Of a stretch of DNA of 64,000 nt, positions 53,718 to 62,043 are shown one piece after another. The stretch's first letter is position 1, and each line of letters opens with the position of its first letter. The notes beneath the pieces are model-generated. The model was not told where the DNA came from, did no database searches, and was given only the letters and a program-made list of their open reading frames with translations. The stretch comes from Mycobacterium ahvazicum (lineage in GTDB: Bacteria > Actinomycetota > Actinomycetes > Mycobacteriales > Mycobacteriaceae): assembly GCF_900176255.2 (NCBI RefSeq), contig NZ_FXEG02000003.1:1-64000 (forward strand), in the 5' to 3' direction. A program made the position numbers and the translations under genes.

Positions 53718-54848
53718 CTAGGGCGTGCTGTCCGAAGGGGCGGTCCATTTCTCTTCGATGCGGCCATAGCGCCACACGAGCAGCGCCAGCGCCCAGGTGG
53801 CGACGAAGAGTGCGACCACGACGAACCCGGCGGTGTTGAGGTCGAGGCCGGTGAGCCAGTCCCAGACTGGGCCCCGCCATCCCAGTTGTTCGGTGAACAG
53901 GTTGAGCAGTTCGATGCTGCCGATCACCCACGCGACGACGACGGACAGACCTGTGATCGTGATGTTGTAGTAGATCTTGCGTACCGGGTTGGAAAACGCC
54001 CAGCCGTAGGCGAAGTTCATGAACGAGCCGTCGATGGTGTCCAGCAGGCACATGCCCGCGGCGAACAACACCGGCAAACACAGGATCGCGTACCAGGGCA
54101 GCCCGGCGGCGGCGCTGGTGCCGGCCAGCACCAGCAGGGCGACCTCGGTGGCGGTGTCGAAACCGAGGCCGAACAGCAGGCCGATCGGGTACATGTGCCA
54201 GGACTTGGTGATCGAACGGGTTAGTCTGCCCAGGAAGCGGTTGAGAAATCCGCGGTGCTCCAGTTGCCGTTCCAGTTCGGCGGCATCGGTGCGCGGGTCG
54301 TATTGGCCGCGGCGCAATCGCAGGAAGACCCGCAGGATTCCGACCAGCACAATGGCGTTGAGGATGGCGATCAGGTAGAGGAACACCCCCGAGACGCTGG
54401 TGCCGATCAGTCCGGTGTAGTGATGCAGCGCCGAGGAGTCGTCCTGGACCGGCCCGACGATCGCCTTGGTCCCGATGGCCAGCAGCATCGCCAGCGTGAA
54501 CACCACGGTGGAGTGGCCCAGTGAAAAGAAGAACCCGACGGCCAGGGGGCGCTGGCCGTCGCTCATCAGCTTGCGGGTGGTGTTGTCGATGGCGGCGATG
54601 TGGTCGGCGTCGAAGGCGTGCCGCAGACCCAGCGCGTAGGCGGTCAGCCCGACGCCGATGCCAAAGGCCTTGCCGCCCGGGCTTAGTCGTGCCGGCTCAA
54701 CGATCAGCAGCAGGGTGGACCAGCCGACGAGATGCAGCGCCACGATCACGGCGACCATGGCTGAAACGCGCCGCCACTCCTGCGGCGTTAATGCGCTCTG
54801 CCATCCAAAGCGCAGTGAGCGTTTCCGTTCACCGACACCATCTACCAC
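53718..54848 (-). CDS. nicT: NicT/HoxN-family nickel (cobalt) permease
   Basis: 376 residues, about eight membrane spans. Diagnostic motifs: RHAFDADHIAAIDN (the first NiCoT signature, TM2), GFFFSLGHSTVVF, LFGLGFDTATE, and GMCLLDTIDGSFMNFAYGWAF. The transporter imports Ni(II) with high affinity for NiFe hydrogenase and urease; here it should feed HypA/HypB. It sits at the end of the hydrogenase-Calvin locus with its own upstream region carrying TTGCAA repeats. The 165 bases between it and the gap remnant hold one weak hairpin (CCCC-TGAAT-GGGG near 53632) and nothing else I can name. Confidence 0.94.
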   Translation of the reverse strand: MVDGVGERKRSLRFGWQSALTPQEWRRVSAMVAVIVALHLVGWSTLLLIVEPARLSPGGKAFGIGVGLTAYALGLRHAFDADHIAAIDNTTRKLMSDGQRPLAVGFFFSLGHSTVVFTLAMLLAIGTKAIVGPVQDDSSALHHYTGLIGTSVSGVFLYLIAILNAIVLVGILRVFLRLRRGQYDPRTDAAELERQLEHRGFLNRFLGRLTRSITKSWHMYPIGLLFGLGFDTATEVALLVLAGTSAAAGLPWYAILCLPVLFAAGMCLLDTIDGSFMNFAYGWAFSNPVRKIYYNITITGLSVVVAWVIGSIELLNLFTEQLGWRGPVWDWLTGLDLNTAGFVVVALFVATWALALLVWRYGRIEEKWTAPSDSTP

Positions 54849-54870
54849 GAAGCGGCTCCTTTGGCGCGGC

Positions 54871-54926
54871 TTGCAACCCCATGCAAAAGTAGTGCCGACG
54901 ATGAATTAGTTGCAAGTGATTCGCAG
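54871..54926. promoter_or_regulatory. TTGCAA direct-repeat pairs upstream of nicT, candidate nickel-responsive operator
   Basis: Two spaced pairs are seen: TTGCAA-CCCC-ATGCAA at 54871-54886 and TTGCAA-GTGAT-TCGCAG at 54910-54926. The Nur (nickel-responsive Fur family) box of Streptomyces is TTGCAA-N5-TTGCAA, which the second pair fits in spacing and four of six bases of its right half. Both lie within 80 bases before the nicT start. No Nur gene is in the window, so the regulator is speculative. Confidence 0.42.
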
Positions 54927-55090
54927 GACATTCCCGCGTAAGTTTGCGACCGACAGTCAACCGTTTCACACATCGACCCGCTCGGTGCGCTCACCCCGTG
55001 CATCCACCCGATGGGTGACGCCTCACGGCCGCCGTCGTCGCTACCGTTGCCCCGGTGGAACCGGAACTGATCCGGGGCAGGAGTGTGGTC

Positions 55091-55513
55091 ATGCCGGACC
55101 GGCGGCTGGTGGGTCCGCTCGAACGCTGCGTGATGGAGCGGCTGTGGAGCGATCCGGGGCCCAAGACCGTACGTGAGATACACCTCGCGGTTTCTATGAG
55201 ACGCAATCTCGCGTACACCACGGTGATGACGGTCCTGCGCCGACTCGCAGCTAAAGGCCTCGTCGTCCAATACCGCAACGATCGTGCCTACCGATACAGT
55301 GCGGCGCAGGGCCTCGACGAGTTGGTCGCCGAGTTGATGCTCGGTGCGCTGGCCGAGATCGCCGATTCAACGGGCCGCCGCGCCGCGTTGTCTCACTTCG
55401 TCGATAGCGTCGGAGCAGACAACGTGCGCCTGCTTGCGCAGGCGCTCGAAAGGCTGGAGACCGAGTCCAAGTTCGGCGCGGCTGAGTCAGCTACGCAAAC
55501 TCGAAGCGAGTGA
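55091..55513 (+). CDS. blaI: BlaI/MecI-family transcriptional repressor
   Basis: 140 residues from ATG 55091, with AGGAG eight bases upstream; the in-frame GTG at 55055 adds 12 residues absent from homologues. Winged-HTH core: LGPLERCVMERLWS-like start (reads VGPLERCVMERLW), VREIHLAVSMRRNLAYTTVM, TVLRRLAAKGLVVQYRND, then a dimerisation tail (DELVAELMLGALAEI). The match to mycobacterial BlaI is close. Such repressors control beta-lactamase or, in mycobacteria, also ATP-synthase and respiratory genes. The usual cognate metalloprotease sensor BlaR is not adjacent. Confidence 0.88.
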   Translation: MPDRRLVGPLERCVMERLWSDPGPKTVREIHLAVSMRRNLAYTTVMTVLRRLAAKGLVVQYRNDRAYRYSAAQGLDELVAELMLGALAEIADSTGRRAALSHFVDSVGADNVRLLAQALERLETESKFGAAESATQTRSE

Positions 55514-55524
55514 GTGACCGCAGG

Positions 55525-56733
55525 TTAGTGCCCGGCGGCGGTCAGCTGGTGATCCGCCTCGAGCAGCATCCAGGCGCTCAGCTGTATCGAGAGATCGCGG
55601 CTGGGGTTCGGCGGGGATGCGTGCGCCGAGTCCGCGAACTGGGTGAAGCTTTCCAGACCCGCCGGCGCGGTGACCGGGCGGTTCCAATGCGCACCGAACA
55701 GTGGCAGCCCGTCCACTTCGGCGCGGTTGTCCCAGGCGGCCCGCGCCGAGGCGTGCACGAGCTGCGCGGCGACGCTGTCACCCAGAGCCAGCGCGGTCTG
55801 AGCGAGATACCGGGCGAGAATGCCCATGAACAGCCCGGAGTCGTTGCCGGCGCACCCGGCGATCACACTCCCGTCGGCGAGCCTGTTGGAGGTACCGGCG
55901 ACCAGCGCCGCCGCGCGGTCGCGATGGCTCGGATCGTTTGTGCGCAGCGCCAATTCGGTCTCCAGCCCGATGGCCACGCCCTGACAGTAGGTCAGCAGCG
56001 AGCGGTCCATCCGCCCGCTGGGTTCGTGCACGCCGTCGAAGATCAGACCGCTTTCGCTGTCGCGCAGCCGGGTGTGCAGATAGTCGGCGAGTCGTTCGGC
56101 GCGGGACAAATTACCCAGGCGCGCCATCGCAATGCCGGTCGGACCAACCCCGGAGGTGCTGTAGTAGTCGTGGCCGATCTTCCACGGCACTGCGCCGACG
56201 GCCGGGTTCCAGCCATTGAGCAGGGCGGTCCGCAGCTTCGGAACCGCGTCGCCGAACCGGACGCCGAGCAGCCTGTCGGCGCGTTCGAGCGCGAGCACCA
56301 GCCACGACATGTCGTCGCAATACGAATTGGTCCAGCTGGCCAAATTGCGGGTGTGAATGCCGCGCGCGATGGCGCCGATGCGGTCGATGCGTTCGGGGGT
56401 GCGTGCGCGGTACGCGGCATCCACGGCGCAGTCCAGCAAGTGCGCCTGCCACCAGTAACACCAACGGAACAACAACAATTGGTCGAACACGGACGACGGC
56501 CAGTGCAGCGTGCCCAGTTGCATCCCCGACTGCCACCAGAGCGTGTGCACGTGTCGTTCCATCACCGCCCGCTCCGCCAGGTCCGCGCGCTCCGCGGGTC
56601 CCACCGGGCCGGGGGACGACTTCTGCATGATCGCCGACGCTTGTGTCGGCTGGTTCACCGCGGTCAGCGCGATGGCACCCGCGACCGCGAAAAGCAGTCC
56701 GCGTCGGCTGATCCCGCTGTTCGGGCGATCCAT
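55525..56733 (-). CDS. Secreted glycoside hydrolase, GH76-like
   Basis: 402 residues from ATG 56733 (AAAGGGGAG upstream); an in-frame ATG at 56760 is less likely. N-terminal signal with a twin-arginine-like SRRGLLFAVAGAIALTAV and ASA cleavage region near residue 34. The body is an (alpha/alpha)6-type helical sequence with the adjacent catalytic acid pair CDDMSWLVLALERA, WKIGHDYYSTSGVG and GCAGNDSGLFMGILARYL, as in family 76 alpha-1,6-mannanases. A role in turning over mannosylated cell-wall glycans outside the membrane is plausible. Substrate unproven. Confidence 0.78.
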   Translation of the reverse strand: MDRPNSGISRRGLLFAVAGAIALTAVNQPTQASAIMQKSSPGPVGPAERADLAERAVMERHVHTLWWQSGMQLGTLHWPSSVFDQLLLFRWCYWWQAHLLDCAVDAAYRARTPERIDRIGAIARGIHTRNLASWTNSYCDDMSWLVLALERADRLLGVRFGDAVPKLRTALLNGWNPAVGAVPWKIGHDYYSTSGVGPTGIAMARLGNLSRAERLADYLHTRLRDSESGLIFDGVHEPSGRMDRSLLTYCQGVAIGLETELALRTNDPSHRDRAAALVAGTSNRLADGSVIAGCAGNDSGLFMGILARYLAQTALALGDSVAAQLVHASARAAWDNRAEVDGLPLFGAHWNRPVTAPAGLESFTQFADSAHASPPNPSRDLSIQLSAWMLLEADHQLTAAGH

Positions 56734-56928
56734 CCGCTCGAGCTCCCCTTTACTGAACAACGATCGGCGGCCGGAAACCGTGCAGCCGAATTTTATTCTG
56801 ACATCGACGAAACCCTGAAGGACCAGAAAACCGGGCGCGTCCGTCCATCGACTCGGCGACCGGCAGTTCAGGACGACGCACGCGGCAACCTTAAGCGGAC
56901 CGGTACAAACGGTGGCCCCGTTGGACAG

Positions 56929-57000
56929 CCTGTTAACAGGCCGTTTCTGATGGGTGAAAGGGGTTCCCCCCTTGTGGTGGGACCAGCAAGGGTTGTTAAC
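56929..57000. promoter_or_regulatory. Palindrome CCTGTTAACAGG with a second GTTAAC site and a GC hairpin upstream of the DUF3349 gene
   Basis: CCTGTTAACAGG at 56929-56940 is a perfect 12-base palindrome, and TGTTAACC recurs ending near 57001, about 60 bases away. Between them AAGGGG-TTCC-CCCCTT (56958-56973) can form a six-base-pair hairpin. The stretch 56734-57026 has no gene. Arrangement suggests a regulated promoter or leader for the gene at 57027; the regulator is unknown. Confidence 0.4.
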
Positions 57001-57026
57001 CAGGGAGTCGAAGAGCGGGGGAGTCG

Positions 57027-57329
57027 ATGTCGCTGTCGGATGTAGTGATGCTGGCGGTCGGTTTCCTGCGGGCCGGCTATCCCGAAGGTATTCCGACGCG
57101 TGACTACGTGCCGCTACTCGCCCTGCTTCGTCGCCGCCTTTCCGACGACGATGTCATCGCGGTCGCCGCTGCGGTGATCTCCCGCAACAACACGTCGGTG
57201 GACGTCACGGATGTGCGAGTCGCAATCACCAAGCTGACCGATGAGATGCCGTCGCCCGAAGACACCGAGCGGGTCAAGCGGCGACTGGCCGCGGTCGGCT
57301 GGCCAGTCGACGACGAGGTCGAAAGCTGA
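57027..57329 (+). CDS. DUF3349 family protein
   Basis: 100 residues. The N-terminal FLRAGYPEGIPTRDYVPLLA followed by LLRRRLSDDDVIAVAAAVI is the DUF3349 signature known from mycobacterial proteins such as Rv0543c, small helical proteins of unknown function. GGGG precedes the ATG by five bases. Preceded by 293 non-coding bases with palindromes; no adjacent partner gene on the same strand. Confidence 0.85.
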   Translation: MSLSDVVMLAVGFLRAGYPEGIPTRDYVPLLALLRRRLSDDDVIAVAAAVISRNNTSVDVTDVRVAITKLTDEMPSPEDTERVKRRLAAVGWPVDDEVES

Positions 57330-57589
57330 TCCCGACGAATACGGCTGGGGCACAACCAGTTTCCCTGGCCATGGTAGGCGCATCGGTCTCTTATAAAACC
57401 GTTCCGAGTGCGGCAAATGTAGCCACACCGCTTGCGGCCACGGTTGTCGGTTACGCGATACTGGTCGGCGCATCCTGGGCGCAGGCGCCGCTGCCACGAA
57501 CCATGGCACGGCACAGGGTGTTTCGGGGACTGGCACGCCTTATTGATGCCCGCAACAAGCAGAAAGTAGAAAATCGTTGTGCTGCACCA

Positions 57590-57961
57590 CTAGCTGGGGA
57601 TTTGGCCTTGATGACTGGGGCAGTAGACCGTCACTGATGCCGTGACGAATTTGACCGCGGTGCGGGTAACGCGATCGGGGACCAGATGTAAGGACGGACT
57701 GCCCGAGTAGGTCGTGTTCGTCTCCTCGTCGACGACGGACTGGAACGAGGCGCCGCGATCGAGTTCGCCACAGATTTCGCGAGCCCGATAGACCAGCCCG
57801 GGCACGTTGTCGATGACGGGAATCTGTAGCTGCGCGAGCGTCGCCACGAACTGATCTTCCTGCGCATCGGCGCCCGCTGCGCCGGCACAGGTGATCGCGA
57901 CGGAAAGCGCCGTCGAGGCGCTGACCAGAGCGCCTGCAACCCTGCTGATGTGGATGCGCAC
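57590..57961 (-). CDS. Secreted DUF732 family protein
   Basis: 123 residues from GTG 57961, which leads directly into a signal peptide (VRIHISRVAGALVSASTALS, cleavage near GADA at about residue 33); an ATG at 58003 would add 14 residues. The mature part has DQFVATLAQLQIPVIDNVPG, a Cys in REICGEL and a Cys in VYCPSHQG near the C-terminus, the pattern of DUF732, an actinobacterial exported family with one disulfide and no known activity. The 260 bases to the DUF3349 gene (57330-57589) hold only a weak ORF. Confidence 0.8.
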   Translation of the reverse strand: MRIHISRVAGALVSASTALSVAITCAGAAGADAQEDQFVATLAQLQIPVIDNVPGLVYRAREICGELDRGASFQSVVDEETNTTYSGSPSLHLVPDRVTRTAVKFVTASVTVYCPSHQGQIPS

Positions 57962-58144
57962 GGCACGTTCCCGCTTCGTCGGTGTCACCTGCCCGCGTCT
58001 CATTAGATCGACACCAACCGGTAACAATGGAGGCAACTAGCGCCTGCAATGATGGAAATCGTAACTGGCTGCAACCGTGAATCACCACTTGGCTTTCGCG
58101 CGCACTCGCAGATGAGGGGAGGGGCGCGACGGTCGCGCAGGGGT

Positions 58145-58654
58145 ATGACCGAATCGAACCGTAGCGAGATGTGGCCGTCTGACACGACGGCTACCCGCAG
58201 GCGGCCGGTGCCTGCTCTGGTTGTGGTGATCGCGGCCCTGATCAGCTCGAGTGTGGCGAGCGGGCCGATGCACCGGGCTGCCGTCGGCATCCCGAACGGG
58301 GCCCGTTCGGCAAACATTTCCCCAACCGGCGAGCGCGGCGTGCTGCTGATCGGACAGCTCGGCCCGGCTCCCCTGGGGGACATCACACCGGATCCGCCGC
58401 CGGGCATCCCGGCCCCGACGGCAAAGCCGCTCGAGCCGCCCGTGGCGGCGCCGCCACCGCGAGCACAACAGCCGCAAGCCCCTAAACCGCAACCCCAGGC
58501 ACCCGCACCCCAGGAGCAAGCACCCGCACCAGGCGCCCCCCGGGAGGCCACGTCCAGCTCTCGCCCTGAGGCAGGCGACGCGTGGAACGGGATGCTCCGA
58601 GAGGCTGCGCACGGCAAGCGGCAAGGGCACACTTGTGGGCATGCAGATACCTGA
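58145..58654 (+). CDS. Pro-rich membrane-anchored or secreted protein
   Basis: 169 residues if ATG 58145 is used; an upstream ATG at 58049 in the same frame is possible but overlaps the divergent DUF732 leader. Residues about 21-40 form a hydrophobic segment (PALVVVIAALISSSVASG) acting as signal or anchor. The second half is strongly Pro/Ala/Gln-rich (about residues 83-140), as in wall-spanning linkers. No domain recognised. The frame lacks a strong ribosome-binding site. Confidence 0.5.
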   Translation: MTESNRSEMWPSDTTATRRRPVPALVVVIAALISSSVASGPMHRAAVGIPNGARSANISPTGERGVLLIGQLGPAPLGDITPDPPPGIPAPTAKPLEPPVAAPPPRAQQPQAPKPQPQAPAPQEQAPAPGAPREATSSSRPEAGDAWNGMLREAAHGKRQGHTCGHADT

Positions 58655-58705
58655 GCTCACCGTGTTGACCGAAACCGCCCGAGCCGCGACATCACCGCGG
58701 CAGGC

Positions 58706-60178
58706 GTGATCGTGGCGCCGGAGCCCGAGCGTCGGGTGCTTAACGGTTTGTCGGATATACGCGCGTTCTTTCACACGAACAAGGTGCCGCTGTACTTCAT
58801 CTCGCCGACCCCGTTCAATTTGCTCGGCGTTGACCGCTGGATACGAAACTTCTTCTACCTCACCTACTTTGACTCCTTCGAGGGCACCCATTCGCGGGTG
58901 TTCGTGCCCCGGCGACGCGACCGCCGTGACTTCGACTCGATGGACGAGGTGTGCAGCCATCTGCTGTCCGATCCCGAAACGCTCGAGTTCGTGGCGGGCA
59001 AAGGGCCCGGCGGCCAGGGCTGCTTTGTGGTGCTGAACGAGGGGATCCAGGCCCTCGCCCGGGCCGCGGGGCTCGAGGGGATGCATCCGCCGATCGAGCT
59101 GCGCCAGCGCCTGGGCTCGAAGATCGTCATGACGCGCCTGGCGAACGAGGCGGGTATCCCCAGCGTTCCGAACGTGATCGGGCGGGCCGGCTCCTACGAC
59201 GAATTGCAGGCGCTGGCACAAAGCGCCGGATTGGGAGACGACCTCGTCATCTCGATCGCGTACGGCAACGCCGGCAGCGGGACGTTCTTCGTGCGCGGTC
59301 AGCGCGACTGGGACGAGCACGCGGGTGACCTGACCTCGCAGCAAGAACTCAAGGTGATGAAGCGCATCCGCAATGTCGAGGTCTGCCTCGAGGGTGCTGT
59401 GACCCGCCACGGCACGGTGGTCGGCCCCGCGATGACGAGTCTCGTCGGGTACTCGGAGCTCACCCCGAGCCGGGGCAGCTGGTGCGGCAATGACATCTGG
59501 CGCGAGGTGCTGCCGCCCGCCCAGACCCACGCCGCGCGAGAAATGGTGGCAAAGCTGGGCGACGTCATGCGCCGCGAGGGCTACCTCGGTTATTTCGAAG
59601 TGGATCTTCTGCACGACCTCGACTCCGACCAGCTGTACCTCGGCGAGGTGAATCCGCGGCTGTCCGGCGCCAGCCCGATGACGAACTTGACCACCGAGGC
59701 CTACGCCGACATGCCGCTGTTTCTCTTCCACCTGCTCGAGTACATGGACGTGGAGTACGAGCTCGACATCGACGAGATCAACGCGCGCTGGGAGCGGGGT
59801 TATGGCGAAGACGAGGTATGGGGCCAGGTGATCATCACGGAGACGTCCCCGGATATCGAGATCTTCACCGCGACGCCACGCACCGGGGTATGGCGCATCG
59901 ACGACGACGGTCGGGTCTCCTTTTCGCGGACCGCCAACGACTGGGCGACGCTGCTCGACGGCTCCGAGGCCTTTTACATGCGTGTCGCGGCACCCGGCGA
60001 CTTGCGGTCCGAGGGTGCCCAACTCGGCGTGCTCGTCACTCGCTCACACTTGCAGACCGACGACTATCAGCTCAGCGAGCGCTGCCAGCGCTGGGTCAAG
60101 GGGATGAAGGCGAAGTTCGTCTCGACGCCTTTGACGCCGGCCGCGCCGATCGTCTCGCGGCTCGTCGCACGAGCGTGA
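58706..60178 (+). CDS. ATP-grasp enzyme, biotin-carboxylase-like
   Basis: 490 residues with GTG start. ATP-grasp features are visible: RLGSKIVMTRLANEAGIPSV (helix before the ATP-binding strand), DLVISIAYGNAGSGTFFV (glycine-rich loop), and the metal-binding GYFEVDLLHD with LGEVNPRLSGASPMTNLT at the active site (Glu and Asn ligands). These ligases join a carboxylate to an amine, thiol or carbon through an acyl phosphate. The distinctive C-terminal 150 residues are not carboxylase-like. It overlaps the following serine hydrolase by four bases (GTGA), so the two should share a pathway. Confidence 0.82.
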   Translation: MIVAPEPERRVLNGLSDIRAFFHTNKVPLYFISPTPFNLLGVDRWIRNFFYLTYFDSFEGTHSRVFVPRRRDRRDFDSMDEVCSHLLSDPETLEFVAGKGPGGQGCFVVLNEGIQALARAAGLEGMHPPIELRQRLGSKIVMTRLANEAGIPSVPNVIGRAGSYDELQALAQSAGLGDDLVISIAYGNAGSGTFFVRGQRDWDEHAGDLTSQQELKVMKRIRNVEVCLEGAVTRHGTVVGPAMTSLVGYSELTPSRGSWCGNDIWREVLPPAQTHAAREMVAKLGDVMRREGYLGYFEVDLLHDLDSDQLYLGEVNPRLSGASPMTNLTTEAYADMPLFLFHLLEYMDVEYELDIDEINARWERGYGEDEVWGQVIITETSPDIEIFTATPRTGVWRIDDDGRVSFSRTANDWATLLDGSEAFYMRVAAPGDLRSEGAQLGVLVTRSHLQTDDYQLSERCQRWVKGMKAKFVSTPLTPAAPIVSRLVARA

Positions 60179-61356
60179 GCCCCCCGGCCGGTATCTCGCT
60201 GGACAACTGGTTGTCGCCGCCGTATGCGCATTGGTCGTTCCAGCACATCGAAGACTTCGTGCCGACAGCGGTGATCCCGCGCGGGGACGGTCCGGTCGCG
60301 GCGCTGCCCGCGGCCCGCGCCCCGATCCCCGAGATCCCGGTGATCAGCACCGAAGGGGACGCCACCACCGTGGGAGCGGTGATGACCGGCACCGCGACCG
60401 ACGGATGGGCCGTCGCCCACCGCGGGTCGATCGTGGCCGAGGAGTACCTCGACGGCATGGGTGCCGAGACCCGGCACTTGCTGTTCTCGGTGAGCAAATC
60501 GCTGGTGGGTGCGGTGGTAGGCGCGTTGCACGGCGCCGGTGCGATCGATCTTGACGCGCAGGTCACGAAATACGTTCCCGCTCTTGGGAATTGCGGCTAC
60601 TCCGGTGCGACGGTGCGCCACCTGCTGGACATGCGGTCGGGTATCGCGTTCTCGGACAACTACCTTCATCCGACCGCGGAGATCCACGTTCTCGACCAGG
60701 CGATGGGATGGGCGCCGACGAACCACTCGGACGTCCCGTCCACGCTGCGCGACTTCCTGCTGACCCTGCAGCAGAAGTCGGCACACGGCGGCCCGTTCGA
60801 ATATCGCTCGTGCGAAACCGACGTGCTCGGCTGGATCTGCGAGGTGGCCGGCGCCCAGCGGATGCCGGCGCTGATGTCGGAGCTGGTGTGGAGCCGCATC
60901 GGCGCCCAACGCGATGCCACCATCGCCGTCGACACGGCCGGGACCGGATTCTTCGACGGCGGCATCAACGCCTGTCTGACCGACATGATCCGGTTCGGGT
61001 CGCTGTTCTTGCACGACGGTGTCTCGTTGACCGGGCAGCAAGTGGTCCCGGCCGCTTGGATCGCCGACACTGTCGACGGCGGTCCGGATTCGCGTGAAGC
61101 GTTTGCCGCCAGCCCCGACGACACCCAGATGCCCGGCGGCATGTACCGCAACCAGGTGTGGTTTCCCTACCCGGGCAACAACATCGTGTTGTGCCAGGGG
61201 ATGTGTGGCCAGATGATCTACGTCAACCGGGACGCCGAGCTGGTCGCCGCCAAGTTATCCACCCAGCCGGACGCGGGGGACCCGCAGATGCTGTGGGACA
61301 CGCTGCACGCATTCGACGCGGTGGCAAGGGAATTGGCGGGAATCACGACCGAGTAG
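60175..61356 (+). CDS. Serine hydrolase of the beta-lactamase/6-aminohexanoate-dimer hydrolase family
   Basis: 393 residues from GTG 60175, overlapping the ATP-grasp stop. The nucleophile motif SxxK is SVSKSLVGAVVG (near residue 107), the general-base Tyr lies in EYRSCETDVLGW (YxS), and a Gly-rich third motif region appears near GMCGQMIYV. HLLDMRSGIAFSDNY is typical of the esterase/amide hydrolase branch. No signal peptide, so cytosolic. It may cleave an amide or ester linked to the product of the preceding ligase. Confidence 0.85.
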   Translation: MSPPAGISLDNWLSPPYAHWSFQHIEDFVPTAVIPRGDGPVAALPAARAPIPEIPVISTEGDATTVGAVMTGTATDGWAVAHRGSIVAEEYLDGMGAETRHLLFSVSKSLVGAVVGALHGAGAIDLDAQVTKYVPALGNCGYSGATVRHLLDMRSGIAFSDNYLHPTAEIHVLDQAMGWAPTNHSDVPSTLRDFLLTLQQKSAHGGPFEYRSCETDVLGWICEVAGAQRMPALMSELVWSRIGAQRDATIAVDTAGTGFFDGGINACLTDMIRFGSLFLHDGVSLTGQQVVPAAWIADTVDGGPDSREAFAASPDDTQMPGGMYRNQVWFPYPGNNIVLCQGMCGQMIYVNRDAELVAAKLSTQPDAGDPQMLWDTLHAFDAVARELAGITTE

Positions 61357-61383
61357 TTCACTACTGCATTGCCTTGGCCTGCG

Positions 61384-62043
61384 TTAGTCGTCCCCCGGCC
61401 GCAGGGCCGCGGTGACCGAGGCGTACATCGTGGTCTTGATGGCTCCGAGGGTGCCGCGGTCTTTGCCCAGTAGTGGCTGCAGCCGGCTGACCGCGGCACT
61501 GACCACCTCTTCGTCCGGGGCCGTGTCGTCGACGAGGCCGGCGGCGTGCGCATCGGGTCCAGTGAAACGATAGCCGGTCGTCATGGCCGTCACCGCCGTC
61601 TGCGGGGACAGTTTGGCTTGCACCAGTGCCGCCATGCCCTTGGTGAAGGGGATCTTGATGTCGACTTCGGGAAAGCAGTAGTAGCCGCGGTCCGATCGCA
61701 TCACGCGGTAGTCGTGTGCGATGGCCAACATGGCGCCCGCGCCAAAGGCGTGGCCGTTGACCGCAGCGACCGTGGGCCGCGGAAAGGTGAGCAGGCGAGC
61801 TAGCAGACGTTGCACCGCTTCGATATACCAATCGCCGCGGCTGCTGTTCGCGGACAGCCAATCGAGGTCGAGACCATTGGAGTAGAACTTGCCGGTGCCC
61901 GCCGTGACCAGCGCGTCGGCGTTGTTCTCGATGTCCGTCAGGTGAGAGTTGACGGTGTCCAGCCATTCGGGTGAGAAACGGTTTTCGTCGTCTCCCAACG
62001 TCAAAATCGCGATCGACCCATCACGTTCAACCGTCACGCTCAT
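61384..62043 (-). CDS. Enoyl-CoA hydratase/isomerase family protein
   Basis: 219 residues from ATG 62043 with GGGAG upstream; the longer open frame lies inside the TetR gene. Crotonase-fold motifs: SNGLDLDWL (oxyanion hole I), NGHAFGAGAMLAIAHDYRVM (oxyanion hole II), and FPEVDIKIPF. The common catalytic Glu pair of hydratases is not evident at both positions (GAGAML in place of GAGCEL), so isomerase or another crotonase activity is possible. Overlaps the TetR gene upstream by four bases (ATGA). Confidence 0.85.
   Translation of the reverse strand: MSVTVERDGSIAILTLGDDENRFSPEWLDTVNSHLTDIENNADALVTAGTGKFYSNGLDLDWLSANSSRGDWYIEAVQRLLARLLTFPRPTVAAVNGHAFGAGAMLAIAHDYRVMRSDRGYYCFPEVDIKIPFTKGMAALVQAKLSPQTAVTAMTTGYRFTGPDAHAAGLVDDTAPDEEVVSAAVSRLQPLLGKDRGTLGAIKTTMYASVTAALRPGDD

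Noticed and set aside
57371..57637. 88-codon plus-strand ORF between the DUF3349 and DUF732 genes
   Set aside because: It overlaps the end of the DUF732 gene, has no ribosome-binding site and no recognisable similarity; only a hydrophobic stretch.
58082..60022. A 646-codon open frame on the minus strand opposite the ATP-grasp gene
   Set aside because: The plus-strand frame has clear ATP-grasp motifs and the minus-strand translation is low-complexity Arg/His/Val-rich, as produced by antisense of GC-rich coding DNA.
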